DNA of 64,000 nt from an uncultured Prevotella sp. (GCA_937895845.1 CALBLK010000071.1:30524-94523); one strand, 5' to 3'; counted from the stretch's first letter, positions 26,001-34,609 are shown. A program made the numbers and translations. Notes: generated by a model from the letters alone, not told the origin.

Positions 26001-26695
26001 TCCGCGGCTCAGCCGCACAGCAGACCGACTCCATCGGGCCCTCGGTCTACTGCTACCTCAACAGCAGCTCGTTCGTCAACGGCGGAGAGGTGAACGCCAC
26101 ACCTTACTTTATCGCCGAGGTGTACGACGAGAGCGGCATCAACGCCGCGGGCAGCAGCGTGGGCCACGACATCCAGCTGGTGGTTGACGGCCGGCAGGAC
26201 ATGACCTACAATCTCAACGACCATTTCGCCTACGACTTTGGCACCTACCGGCAGGGCAAGGTGGGCTACAGCCTGCCACGGCTCGCCATCGGCCCGCACC
26301 GGCTGTCGTTCAGGGTGTGGGACATCCTGAACAACTCCTCGACAGCCGAGCTGGCCTTCAACGTGGTGGAGGCGCAGGAGCCGCAGCTCCTCCAGGTGGA
26401 CTGCACGCACAACCCGGCGGTAACCTCGACAGCCTTCCGCATCGTGCACGACCGCGTGGGTTCCAACGTGGAGGTGGTCGTTGACGTGCTTGACATGGCA
26501 GGACGGTTGCTCTGGACCAGCGCGCAGAACACGGTGCCCGAAAGCGGCGTGCTGGAAATAGACTGGGACCTCACCGTTGGCGGCGGACGACCGCTGGGCA
26601 CGGGCGTCTACCTGTACCGCGTGAGGATGAGCAGCGACGGCAGCGGCTATGCCTCAAAGGCAAAGAAGCTGGTTGTGATTGGCCGGCAGTCATAG
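23078..26695 (+). CDS. porU: Type IX secretion C-terminal signal peptidase PorU (C25 family)
   Basis: Gingipain-like sortase that cleaves the C-terminal signal of type IX cargo at the cell surface and links it to A-LPS. The mature part follows a signal peptide (MKRLILMTAFALGLALQAGA). The first 350 residues are a beta-rich N-terminal region. The C25 peptidase domain lies at about 440-830, with KYLVMFGDGAWDNR, the catalytic His H705 in MDYSGHGAPYMM, and the catalytic Cys C738 in ITASCDIMPFDG. The end has a type IX-like tail (VVDVLDMAGRLLW ... GTGVYLYRVRM). The start is either ATG 23051 or 23078; 23078 gives the canonical signal peptide. porV follows, the arrangement known from Porphyromonas and Prevotella. 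Confidence 0.93.
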   Translation: MKRLILMTAFALGLALQAGAQRFFNLTADQLRIDSLLPVFTHAFPLDGAFRDSAYRVAIEYPEYVEMTAADVSRYLHADAGQRRALVGDSLPDTPEVNLQLGIDRKRGTLSAWLVPIVFRDGRYRKLVSFKLAVTATARHTGAALRPSGRGGVAQAEAGGAGAGERYAGHSVLAQGQWAKIRVPWNGVYELTADVVRAAGFSDISKVKIYGYGGALQPEVLQGDYLKETDDLKEVAQCVAGGRRLFYGRGPVYWNAGLRRVRNPYSNYGYYFLTESDSAPLTVDSTAFVSAFYPSGDDTHTLYEVDSYSWYSGGRNLFDAQPLEQDEPHDYTLDAANAAEGGFLRVVVSSDNVSAVTVAVNDSVVGTVSVGKLPNYSKANSGEAVFTLPRLAATNKVTLTKTSGNMARLDYIDLRCRATKAAPELSRTAFPAPEYVYRITNQDMHAHQPVDMVIIIPTTQKLLAQASRLKALHEQRDSMTVRIVPADELFNEFSSGTPDATAYKRYMKMLYDRAPSAEEAPKYLVMFGDGAWDNRMCLTGWSGCSPDDFLLCYESENSFSETQCLVSDDFFCLLDDNERLWTEGNDYSYTGITDVAVGRFPVRTDGEAKIMVDKIEAYMDNKAAGSWQNTLVFMGDDGNNNAHMADANTAARIVEQNWPGYEVKRVFWDSYKRTSTTTGYAFPEAEAQVKHYMDNGALIMDYSGHGAPYMMSNEKVLVINDFKNANCPNLPLWITASCDIMPFDGQTDNIGETAILNPNGGAIAFYGTTRTVFQAQNAMMNQAYLRRVLDTSNGGMGMGEAARQAKNSLVTGTSTDHSVNRLQYTFLGDPALKLACPQLQMAIDSINGEPVAGGKTLEMKAGSAVTMTGRVMRAGQEVTDFDGLATAYVRDAEQTVVCYLWDTDPETGSQSAYVYTDYPNYIYKGQDSIRNGRFAINFAVPKDIQYSAGNGMVNIYGVNGDHSAMAHGHTSALAFRGSAAQQTDSIGPSVYCYLNSSSFVNGGEVNATPYFIAEVYDESGINAAGSSVGHDIQLVVDGRQDMTYNLNDHFAYDFGTYRQGKVGYSLPRLAIGPHRLSFRVWDILNNSSTAELAFNVVEAQEPQLLQVDCTHNPAVTSTAFRIVHDRVGSNVEVVVDVLDMAGRLLWTSAQNTVPESGVLEIDWDLTVGGGRPLGTGVYLYRVRMSSDGSGYASKAKKLVVIGRQS

Positions 26696-26882
26696 AGCAA
26701 GGGCCGGAAAATGGCCGGCAACGGATATGGGGCCTGAAACAGCGGCGAGCGGCCTTCAGCCCGGCACTTGGCGGAGGCTGCGACAGGACGGAAAAGAGAC
26801 CGCACGAGGACAAAACACTGTCCGCTAAGCAATAAACAAGATAACCGCAACGTTTTAAAAGGAAGACAACGCTGATTGAAAC

Positions 26883-28070
26883 ATGAACAGAATCCTATCG
26901 ACACTGAAAGGCCACAGAACCCTGGCGGTGGCCGCGTCCGCGCTGGCCGCGACAGCCGCAGGGGCACAGAACTACAAGCTCCAGGAGTATAACCCGGTGG
27001 AGCACGCCGTGATTTCGCAGACCATCGCGCCCGACGCACGCGCCGCCGGGATGGGCGACGTGGGCGCGGCAACCGACCCCGACGTGAACTCGCAGTACTG
27101 GAACCCGGCCAAATATCCCTTTTGCATCAGCCGCGCGGGCATCGCGCTCAACTACACACCGTGGCTCCGCCAGCTGGTCAACGACATTGACCTGGCCTAT
27201 GTGGCCGGCTACTACCGCATAGGCGACTACAGCGCCGTATCGGGGTCGCTGCGCTACTTCTCCCTCGGCGAGGTGATGACCTCGGAGGATGCCAACGCCA
27301 TGACGGTGAAACCCTACGAGATGTCTATCGACGCAGCCTACTCGCTGATGCTGAGCGAGCACTTCTCGCTGGCCGCCGCCATCCGCTGGATCTACTCTGA
27401 CCTGCGCTACGACTACTCAGAAGAGTCGTCACCGGCCTCCGCCTTTGCCGCCGATGTGGCCATGTACTACAACAACTACTTCAACATGGGCAGCCGCGAG
27501 TGCCAGCTGGGCCTCGGCCTGAACATCAGCAACGTGGGCAGCAAGATTTCATACTATGGCGACGAGCAGAGCCAGTTCCTGCCGGCCAACCTCCGTGTCG
27601 GCGCATCGCTGATGGTGCCTGTCGACGAATACAACCGCTTCTCCATCTCTGCCGACGCCAACAAGCTGCTGGTTCCCACAGTGCCGGCGCAGTACGAGGG
27701 CGAGAGCTCGGCCGACTACCGCCAGCGCGTGATTGACGAATATGGTGACGTGGGGTCCATCTCGGGCATCTTCAAGAGCTTCAGCGACGCCCCGGGCGGT
27801 TTCAAGGAGGAGCTGGAGGAGATACAGTGGAGCGTGGGAGCCGAATATGTCTACCACGACCAGTTCTCGCTCCGCGCCGGCTACCACCACGAGAGCCAGA
27901 GCAAGGGCAACCGCAAGTATTTCACCGTTGGCGGCGGCTTCCGCATGAACGTGTTCTCCCTGGATGTGGGCTACGTGATGTCAACGGCGCAGAGCAACCC
28001 GCTTGACCAGACACTCCGTTTCACCCTTGCCTTCGACATGGACGGCATCAAAGACCTGCTTCACAGATGA
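26883..28070 (+). CDS. porV: Type IX secretion outer-membrane shuttle protein PorV (LptO)
   Basis: FadL-like outer-membrane barrel that carries type IX cargo from the translocon to PorU at the attachment complex. The 395 residues have a signal peptide (about 1-29, ending TAAGA) and the PorV N-terminal signature VISQTIAPDARAAGMGDVGAATDPDVNSQYWNP (positions about 43-76, given here in part). The barrel strands include IALNYTPWLRQLVNDIDLAY and FTLAFDMD at the C-terminus. It lies 187 bp downstream of porU, and its stop overlaps the ispF start (ATGA), indicating cotranscription. Confidence 0.92.
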   Translation: MNRILSTLKGHRTLAVAASALAATAAGAQNYKLQEYNPVEHAVISQTIAPDARAAGMGDVGAATDPDVNSQYWNPAKYPFCISRAGIALNYTPWLRQLVNDIDLAYVAGYYRIGDYSAVSGSLRYFSLGEVMTSEDANAMTVKPYEMSIDAAYSLMLSEHFSLAAAIRWIYSDLRYDYSEESSPASAFAADVAMYYNNYFNMGSRECQLGLGLNISNVGSKISYYGDEQSQFLPANLRVGASLMVPVDEYNRFSISADANKLLVPTVPAQYEGESSADYRQRVIDEYGDVGSISGIFKSFSDAPGGFKEELEEIQWSVGAEYVYHDQFSLRAGYHHESQSKGNRKYFTVGGGFRMNVFSLDVGYVMSTAQSNPLDQTLRFTLAFDMDGIKDLLHR

Positions 28071-28621
28071 CGCTCACCAACACGCCCGCCAATGGGGGCG
28101 AAGCGGCGCAGCCAAGCGCCAAAGGCTGTTCAAACGGCTGCGCACCGGCCATCCGTGTGGGCTTCGGCTTCGATGTACACCGCCTCGTCGAGGGGCGCAA
28201 GCTGTGGATGGGAGGCATACGCATCAGCCACACAATGGGACTGCTGGGCCACAGCGACGCCGATGTGCTCATTCACGCCATCTGCGACGCGCTGCTCGGA
28301 GCGGCCAACCTGCGCGACATTGGCTACCATTTTCCCGACACCTCGGCTGACACGCTGGACATTGACAGCAAGGTGCTGCTGCGCAAGACGATGGCCCTGG
28401 TCAACGGCAAGGGCTACCGGCTGGGCAACATCGACGCGACCATCTGCGCCGAACAGCCCAAGATGAACCCCCATATTCCCGCAATGAAAGCCTGTTTGGC
28501 CAACATTCTCCAAACGGACGAGGACAACATCTCCATCAAGGCCACCACAACAGAGGGCTTGGGCTACACCGGCCGCAAGGAGGGCATCAGCGCCTACGCC
28601 ACCGTCTTGATTGTCCGCTAA
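28067..28621 (+). CDS. ispF: 2-C-methyl-D-erythritol 2,4-cyclodiphosphate synthase
   Basis: Fifth step of the MEP isoprenoid pathway; a trimeric, Zn-dependent cytoplasmic enzyme. Hallmarks are VGFGFDVHRL with the Asp and His zinc ligands, GLLGHSDADVLIHAICDALLGA with the third ligand, GYHFPDT, AEQPKMNPHI and KATTTEGLGYTGRKEG. The protein is 184 residues. The core starts at about residue 29, leaving a 28-residue N-terminal extension with low complexity that the family normally lacks. The ATG at 28067 overlaps the porV stop (ATGA), favouring translational coupling. An internal start nearer IRVGFGF is not an ATG, so the extension is probably real. Confidence 0.93.
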   Translation: MTLTNTPANGGEAAQPSAKGCSNGCAPAIRVGFGFDVHRLVEGRKLWMGGIRISHTMGLLGHSDADVLIHAICDALLGAANLRDIGYHFPDTSADTLDIDSKVLLRKTMALVNGKGYRLGNIDATICAEQPKMNPHIPAMKACLANILQTDEDNISIKATTTEGLGYTGRKEGISAYATVLIVR

Positions 28622-28797
28622 CCCTTTCACACACCCAAGCACGGCATCAGACACGCCCAAGCACTTTAGCTCATCTTGCATGTGCGTTATCGGTTGCAGG
28701 CATTCGCGGCCGCCAACCCCTTGCGGGCCGGCGGCCACTGGTTTTGTCGGCACACGCCGATGGGGCGGGCACAGCCACAAGAATACGCCACTATGCC

Positions 28798-28838
28798 AAA
28801 AAAAGAACGCCGCCACTCATCAACGAGCAGCGGCGTTC
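28798..28838 (-). terminator. Terminator of the candidate small RNA
   Basis: Stem GAACGCCGC/GCGGCGTTC (28830-28838 with 28805-28813 as plus-strand positions), with an inner CTC/GAG pair, followed on the minus strand by seven T's (plus-strand A's 28798-28804). Confidence 0.85.
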
Positions 28839-29081
28839 AAGCCTATGTTTAACTAAAAATCCTTTTTAGTATATTTAGTTTCACCAGCCTTGCGGCTCAG
28901 CTCTCTGCGCGGCAGTTGCCGCTGCCATCAAGCTTTTGGCGAATTTACTGTCAAAAAAAAGAAAGTTTAGGGAGCCTCACGGCGACCTATGTTATCCACA
29001 TTAAAAACTTTCTTTCTACCAATAACTAAAAACCTAAAACTATAAATTACTACTAACCTAAAACAATCTATTAACCTTTTG
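28798..29081 (-). ncRNA. Candidate small RNA (promoter to terminator, no ORF)
   Basis: In a 905-bp gap with no protein gene, a good minus-strand promoter (29088-29117) and a strong minus-strand terminator (28798-28838) frame about 285 nt without a credible reading frame. The first part is AT-rich with TTTTAGGTT repeated. An 11-bp stem AAAGAAAGTTT/AAACTTTCTTT followed by eight U's could end a shorter RNA of about 130 nt near 28950. A further hairpin ACTAAAAA/TTTTTAGT lies near 28855-28872. It does not match RNase P, tmRNA or SRP RNA motifs that I know. A 6S-like or Bacteroidales-specific RNA is possible. Confidence 0.45.
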
Positions 29082-29087
29082 ACAATG

Positions 29088-29117
29088 CAAAGGTAGGGAT
29101 AATCGGGAAAACCGCAA
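29088..29117 (-). promoter_or_regulatory. Promoter of the candidate small RNA
   Basis: On the minus strand TTG (29115-29117), 19-bp spacer, TACCTTTG (29088-29095). Spacing and -7 box match the Bacteroidetes consensus, and no rightward or leftward protein gene explains it. Confidence 0.7.
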
Positions 29118-29407
29118 CACTTTTCAATGTAAATGTGTGAGAAATCCCTTTCTTCTTGACCTAAATCAACATTTGTTTGCGCACACAATATGCTATTTCA
29201 TGGGAAAACCTGCATTTCCGTTTCTGCAAACAGGGAAGTTGCCGTGGTGGCAAGGGGAGGTCAACGGCCAAGCTTTTCCCTTACCGTACAACAAGAAAAG
29301 CAGAACGTCTGACGCGAACGGTGCACGCAACCTGGACAAACACAACATGCTGTCCGGGCTCTGACGCGCCACATCCTGCGCGCCTTGGCCCAACAGCCAC
29401 GGATACA

Positions 29408-29452
29408 GTACAGCCCGGACTGTCCGAAGGCAAGCGGCAGTCCGGGCTGTAC
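29408..29452. repeat. 15-bp perfect inverted repeat downstream of guaD
   Basis: GTACAGCCCGGACTG (29408-29422) pairs with its complement at 29438-29452 across a 15-nt loop. It has no T-run on either strand, so an ordinary intrinsic terminator is unlikely. A third related GTCCGGGCT lies near 29355. The surrounding 29120-29526 holds no gene I can support. Confidence 0.6.
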
Positions 29453-29526
29453 CGGCACTCCACGCCCGCTGTTTCAGCGGTTTCAAACAGGGCTTTTCTT
29501 GCACGCACACGCTGACAGGGCGGGTC

Positions 29527-30006
29527 TCAATAGGCCGTCTTGTCAGTCTTTTCAGCCCACATCTCAAAGGCTTTTACAGCCTCATCGCGCAGAAGAACCT
29601 CAGAGGGCTTGGTGCGCTCGGAGGGTTTGAGCGCCAGCTCTCGGTAGATGAAGGCATCGTCAAAGCCAATTCTGGCCGCATCCTCACGGTTGTTGGCATA
29701 GTAAATCTTGTCAAGGTGGGCCCAGTAGATGGCACCCAGGCACATGGGACAAGGCTCGCACGAGGTGTAAATCTCGCATCCGCTGAGGTCGAACGTGCCC
29801 AAGAGGCGCGTGGCCTTGCGGATGGCACTCACCTCAGCGTGTGCCGTCGGGTCGCAATCCAGGGTGACCCGGTTGGCGGCCTCGGCCACTATCTCGCCGT
29901 TGCGGGCGATGACGGCACCGAAAGGGCCGCCACCCAGTTTCACGCTCTCCTCGGCCAGGTGGATGGCCCTGCGCATCAAATCGTCTTTTTCCATAAGCAT
30001 TGTCAT
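29527..30006 (-). CDS. guaD: Guanine deaminase-type nucleoside/base deaminase
   Basis: Zn-dependent cytidine-deaminase-fold enzyme. It has the zinc motifs TAHAEVSAIRKA (His and proton-shuttling Glu) and TSCEPCPMCLGAIYWA (two Cys ligands). The C-terminal part GFDDAFIYRELALKPSERT with the terminal aromatic (..KTAY) closely resembles the B. subtilis-type guanine deaminase, and differs from TadA, which lacks that tail. About 159 residues. Three clustered ATGs (30006, 30000, 29994) could start it; 30006 is given. It probably converts guanine to xanthine in purine salvage. No neighbour helps to define its role. Confidence 0.82.
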   Translation of the reverse strand: MTMLMEKDDLMRRAIHLAEESVKLGGGPFGAVIARNGEIVAEAANRVTLDCDPTAHAEVSAIRKATRLLGTFDLSGCEIYTSCEPCPMCLGAIYWAHLDKIYYANNREDAARIGFDDAFIYRELALKPSERTKPSEVLLRDEAVKAFEMWAEKTDKTAY

Positions 30007-30341
30007 TTTGCATGCCGCTTCAGCAAGCCTTGCACGACACGGACGGCACAAAGGCGGGATTTAAACCACCCGCCCAAATCCATCCTGCCAGACGCTCCCT
30101 GCATGCCGGCTGTGTTCCGCTGAGCCTCAAGTAGCGCAACCATCACATACAAGTTGCGCACTTACTCATATAAATAAGGAGTCACGAGACATCGGCAAGG
30201 CTGCGCTGACAGGGCCGTCACAGACGCGCGGTTTGGAGGCCGCGAGCGGCAATCCATTAGTTTACTGCGGTAAAATTACTGGAAAATGGCGAGACTGCCA
30301 AACATTCCGTGCGCAAAATCACCCGCTTCCAGCGCCACGCT
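30007..30341. other. Intergenic stretch, guaD to efflux operon
   Basis: No gene or clear promoter was recognised. A 7-bp inverted repeat GCGCAAC (30134-30140) with GTTGCGC (30153-30159) is the only structure noted. The region is downstream of the leftward efflux operon and upstream of guaD. Confidence 0.5.
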
Positions 30342-31520
30342 TCACAGTGTTACGGCTGTCAGCTGGGCACAGGCCCTCTGCCACTGCCGCTCCGCCTCGA
30401 GCCAACGTGCCACCGCCTCGTCGTGGACACGGGCACCCAAGATATAGTCAACGACCGAGATGCTGCCGGCAGCGAGGGCCTTGTGCAGCAGCGCCACGTT
30501 CGAAGTGCTGTCCAGTGCATGGCGGTAAATGTCGGCAACGCGGCGCAGTCCGGCCTGCCGTCTGAAGAGCGCGCGCAGCTCACTGTACAGCTGGAGGCGC
30601 GCGTCAGCGTGTTCGGCCTCAGCCGCCGCCACTTCCGCCCTGGCCTGCCGCACCCTGCTTTTGTTCGACCACAGGGGGATGCTCATGCCGATTGTCACAC
30701 CCCGGTAACGCTCGTCGCTGGCATATTCGCCCGAGAAGCCCACCGACAGCTTGGGCAAGCCCTCGGCCCGGCTGACGGCCAGCTGGTGCCGTCCCACTTC
30801 AACCTGGCGTTTCAGAATATCGAGAGCCGCACTCTGCCGCTCAGCCGCGGCGAGCCAGCTGTCGAAGTCAGACGGCAATGCCATGGCAGGGTAAAGGGTG
30901 TCTGCCAGTTCCACGGCCATTCCGCCGTTAAGCCGGGCCAGCCCGTCCATCACCACCTGCCGTTCGGTGACACAACGGCTTTCTTCCGCCTCAACGGAAG
31001 CCAGGTCGAGCAACACGTTATGATAGGCCATGCGACTGTCATCCCCCAAGTCCGTCCGCCGCCTCTGCCTGTCTGCCAGGGCCTGTGCGCTCCGCTTGCG
31101 CCGGTCAAGCTGGCGTAGCAGGGCGTTATAGTAGATGGCGTCGACACACAGTTTCTTGGCCTCCAAGAGGATAGCCGTTCGCTCAGCCCTCAGCCTGCTG
31201 TCGGCCAGTGCGTCCTTTCCGTCAACTATGCGGTGCCGCGCGCCGCCAATGGTAGCCAGGTCTATCTGCTGCGAGGCAGTGACATCCTTGCGGTGGCCTA
31301 TGCCGCCGGGGCCTCCCCACAGGTAGCCGAACTCCACCTCGGGGTCAGGCAGGGCCGTCTGCGTGCGGTTGCCCGCCTTCTCGGCCTCCGTCCGCTTGCG
31401 CAGCGCGTCCAGCGTGGTGTTGTTCTGTTCGATGGCAAGCAAGACACGCTCCACGCCATCCTGCGCGCAGAGCGTTACCGATGCGGCCATGGCCGCTATG
31501 ACAATGACTGTTCTTTGCAT
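30342..31520 (-). CDS. TolC/CzcC-type outer-membrane efflux protein
   Basis: Outer-membrane channel of the metal efflux system. The 392 residues begin with a signal peptide (MQRTVIVIAAMAASVTLCAQ). They contain the duplicated helical-hairpin/OEP pattern: NNTTLDALRKRTEAEKAGN, LPDPEVEFGYLWG, the GMSIPLWSNKSRVRQA strand-turn, and long amphipathic Ala/Arg/Glu-rich helices. It overlaps the end of the RND gene by 25 bp, so translation is coupled. It is the last gene of the leftward operon DUF6769-CusB-CusA-CusC. The sequence is consistent with CzcC/CusC; the metal cannot be told from this subunit. Confidence 0.85.
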   Translation of the reverse strand: MQRTVIVIAAMAASVTLCAQDGVERVLLAIEQNNTTLDALRKRTEAEKAGNRTQTALPDPEVEFGYLWGGPGGIGHRKDVTASQQIDLATIGGARHRIVDGKDALADSRLRAERTAILLEAKKLCVDAIYYNALLRQLDRRKRSAQALADRQRRRTDLGDDSRMAYHNVLLDLASVEAEESRCVTERQVVMDGLARLNGGMAVELADTLYPAMALPSDFDSWLAAAERQSAALDILKRQVEVGRHQLAVSRAEGLPKLSVGFSGEYASDERYRGVTIGMSIPLWSNKSRVRQARAEVAAAEAEHADARLQLYSELRALFRRQAGLRRVADIYRHALDSTSNVALLHKALAAGSISVVDYILGARVHDEAVARWLEAERQWQRACAQLTAVTL

Positions 31521-34500
31521 AAAGTCTTTTTGTTAGTAATCGTATACATGATGGGAATGACAAGCGCGTTGAGCAGTGTCGACGTGAACAGGCCGCCAAG
31601 AATCACCTTGGCCATGGGACTCTGGATCTCGTTGCCCGGCAGGTCGCTCCCCAAGGCCAGCGGAATGAGCGCCAGCGCCGAGGTGAGCGCCGTCATCAGA
31701 ATGGGGTTGAGCCGGTCGGCCGAGCCAATGGCCACACTGTCGGCCAGGCTGAGTCCGGCGGCGCGCAGGTCGTTGTAGCGCGCCACGAGCAGCATTCCGT
31801 TGCGCGTGGCGATGCCGAAGAGCGAGATGAAGCCGATGATGGCCGGGATGCTGATGATGCCTCCCGAGAGCCACACCGCCACGACACCGCCGATGAGCGC
31901 CAGCGGCAGGTTGAGCAGGATGACCAGCGACTGCGTGACATTGCGGAACTGGTTGAACAGCAGGAGGAAGATGACAAGCACCGAGAAGGCCGAGGTGGCC
32001 AGCAGTGTCCGCGAGGCCGCCCGCTCGCTCTCAAACTGTCCGCCATACTCTATGTGGCAGCCTTCGGGCAGCTGGATGCGTTCGGCGATGACACGCCGTA
32101 TGTCTTTCACAACACCCGTGAGGTCGCGGCCCGCCACGTTGGCGCTCACCACCAGCTTGCGCGCCACGTTCTCGCGGTTGATGGTGTTCGGCCCGGCCGC
32201 CGACTTCACCTCGGCTATACAGGCCAGCGGCACAGCCTGCCCGCCGACGTTCACCGTCATGTCGCGTATGCGGTCGGCTGCCGCCCGGCTGCCGTCGCCC
32301 ACCTTCAGGATGAGGTCGAACGCTCTGGCTCCCTCATGCACCGCCGACACCGTCTGTCCGGCCAGCAGTGTGCCCACCATATCGCCAAACTCGGCCATCG
32401 TGATGCCATATTTGGCCAGCATCTCCCTGCGCGGCACAATCTGCAGCTGCGGCCGTTCCACCTGCTGTTCCACATTGAGGTCGGCCACGCCCTCGACCGA
32501 GGCAATCTCCTGTCTGATGCGGTTGCCAAGGGCGTACATCCTGTTCAGGTCGTCGCCAAACAGCTTGATGGCGATGTTGGCCTGTGTTCCTGACAGCATC
32601 GCGTCAATGCGGTGGGTGATGGGTGCGCCCACCTCAACGTTGACACCCGGCACGGCCGCCAGTTTGTGGCGTATGTCGGCTATCACCTCGTCCTTGGAAC
32701 GGTCTGACAGCACAAAGGGAGCCTCTATCTCAGAGTCGTTCACCCCGAGGGCATGCTCGTCAAGCTCGGCACGCCCGGTCTTGCGCCCCACCGTCTGAAC
32801 CTCGGGGACGGAGAGCAGCAGCTGCTCCACCTTGCGGCCGATGCCGTCAGACTCCGCCAGCGAGATGCCCGGCATGGTACTCACATTGATGGTGAACGAG
32901 CCTTCGTTGAAAGGCGGCAGGAAGCTGCGCCCCAGCGTGGCCAGCAGCGCCACCGCGGCCACAAGCGCTGCACCCGTGACCGAGAGCACCACCCTCTTGT
33001 TGTCAATGACATGGCTGAGCACGCGCGAATAAGCAGCCTTCAGCCACCGTTCCACCACCGGTTCGCGCTCTGCGCCGCCGCCTTTCGCGCGGCCCAGCAG
33101 ATAGCTGCACAGCACCGGGGTGAGCGTGAGTGCCACCAGCGTGGAGGCGCACAGGGCCGTGATGAACGCGATGCCCAGCGGAGCGAGCATGCGCCCCTCC
33201 ATGCCCGTGAGGAAAAACAGCGGGACGAAGCTCACGATGATGATGAGCGTGGAGTTGAGAATGGGCATGCGCACCTCGCGCGACGCCTCGTAGACGACGG
33301 TGAGCAGCGGCCTTCGCTCCGCCACGGGCAGCCCGCGGTTCTCGCGCAGCCGCTTAAAGACGTTCTCCACATCCACGATGGCGTCGTCAACCAGCGACCC
33401 TATGGCAATGGCCATGCCGCCCAGGCTCATGGTGTTGATGGTCAGTCCCATGAGGTGGAGCGTGAGGATGGACATCACCAGCGACAGCGGTATGGTGACC
33501 AGCGAGATGAGCGTGGTGCGCACATTCATCAGGAAGATGAACAGCACCAGCACCACAAAGAAGCCCCCTTCGCAGAGCGACTTCTTCACGTTGTCAATGG
33601 AACTGTTGATGAACCGTTCCTGCCGGTAGACATCCGTGGTCATCTGCACGTCGGCCGGCAGCGACTTCCGCACGCCGTCCAGGGCCTCGTCAATCTTTTC
33701 GGTCAGCTTCAGCGTGCTGGCTCCCGGCTGCTTGGTCACCGTCATCATCACACAGGGACGGCCCTTGAGCGAGGCCACGCCCATCTTCGGCGTGCGGTCG
33801 CCCACGGTCACCCGGGCAATGTCGCCCAGCCTGACGGCCCCTGTCCCGGCCCCTTTCACCAGCGCCTGTCCCAGAGCCGCGGTGTCGCAGGTCGAGCGGA
33901 TGCCACGCACAATGTATTCATTGCCATACTCGTAGAGCACGCCGCCAGCCGTGTTGCGGTTCATGTCGCGCACGGCAGCCGTCACCTCGTCCAGGCTCAC
34001 GCCGTAATGCCGCATGCGCGCCGGGTCAAGCAGCAGCTGGTACTCCTTGATGTCGCCGCCAATCACCGCCACCTGGGCCACGCCACCCGTGGCCAGCAGC
34101 CTGGGGCGCACCGTCCAGTCGGCCAGCGTGCGCAGGTCGCGCAGCGAGGTCGTGTCGGCTGTGAGGGCCACAAACATCAGCTCGCCAAGGATAGACGACT
34201 GCGGGCCCAGCGTGGGTGCGCCCACCCCCTGGGGCAGCCGGTCTCTGACCATGGCGACTTTCTCTGACACAATCTGCCGCGCGCGGTAGATGTCGGTGCC
34301 CCAGTTGAATTCCACCCACACGACGGAGAAGCCCGTGGTTGACGACGAGCGCACGCGGCGCACGTCCGTGGCGCCGTTGACAGCCGTCTCCACAGGGAAG
34401 GTGACCAGCCGCTCCACCTCCTCGGGAGCCATGCCGTTGGCCTCGGTCATCACCACCACCGTGGGTGCGTTGAGGTCGGGGAACACGTCGACATCCATCG

Positions 34501-34603
34501 TGTTGGCCGTATAGAGGCCGGCCAGCATCAGCAGCACAGCGGCCACCAGCGTCACCAGCCGGTTGTTCAGCGAGAACTTGATAATCCTGTTCAGCATGTC
34601 CAC
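31496..34603 (-). CDS. CusA/CzcA-type heavy-metal RND efflux pump
   Basis: Proton-driven inner-membrane pump that exports metal ions from the periplasm/cytoplasm through the tripartite complex. The 1035 residues have the RND layout: TM1 (LVTLVAAVLLMLAGLYTANT), the periplasmic porter domain (NGMAPEEVERLVTFPVETAV), and TM4 (GGMAIAIGSLVDDAIVDVEN) with Asp residues for proton relay. A second half repeats it (VILLNLPLALIGGVVAVWLS; IGFISLFGIATRNGMLL). The length and the FPDLNAPTVVVMTEANGM start match the heavy-metal (HME) branch rather than the drug (HAE) branch. It lies 6 bp downstream of the adaptor gene. Confidence 0.93.
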   Translation of the reverse strand: MDMLNRIIKFSLNNRLVTLVAAVLLMLAGLYTANTMDVDVFPDLNAPTVVVMTEANGMAPEEVERLVTFPVETAVNGATDVRRVRSSSTTGFSVVWVEFNWGTDIYRARQIVSEKVAMVRDRLPQGVGAPTLGPQSSILGELMFVALTADTTSLRDLRTLADWTVRPRLLATGGVAQVAVIGGDIKEYQLLLDPARMRHYGVSLDEVTAAVRDMNRNTAGGVLYEYGNEYIVRGIRSTCDTAALGQALVKGAGTGAVRLGDIARVTVGDRTPKMGVASLKGRPCVMMTVTKQPGASTLKLTEKIDEALDGVRKSLPADVQMTTDVYRQERFINSSIDNVKKSLCEGGFFVVLVLFIFLMNVRTTLISLVTIPLSLVMSILTLHLMGLTINTMSLGGMAIAIGSLVDDAIVDVENVFKRLRENRGLPVAERRPLLTVVYEASREVRMPILNSTLIIIVSFVPLFFLTGMEGRMLAPLGIAFITALCASTLVALTLTPVLCSYLLGRAKGGGAEREPVVERWLKAAYSRVLSHVIDNKRVVLSVTGAALVAAVALLATLGRSFLPPFNEGSFTINVSTMPGISLAESDGIGRKVEQLLLSVPEVQTVGRKTGRAELDEHALGVNDSEIEAPFVLSDRSKDEVIADIRHKLAAVPGVNVEVGAPITHRIDAMLSGTQANIAIKLFGDDLNRMYALGNRIRQEIASVEGVADLNVEQQVERPQLQIVPRREMLAKYGITMAEFGDMVGTLLAGQTVSAVHEGARAFDLILKVGDGSRAAADRIRDMTVNVGGQAVPLACIAEVKSAAGPNTINRENVARKLVVSANVAGRDLTGVVKDIRRVIAERIQLPEGCHIEYGGQFESERAASRTLLATSAFSVLVIFLLLFNQFRNVTQSLVILLNLPLALIGGVVAVWLSGGIISIPAIIGFISLFGIATRNGMLLVARYNDLRAAGLSLADSVAIGSADRLNPILMTALTSALALIPLALGSDLPGNEIQSPMAKVILGGLFTSTLLNALVIPIMYTITNKKTLCKEQSLS

Positions 34604-34609
34604 CTTCGC

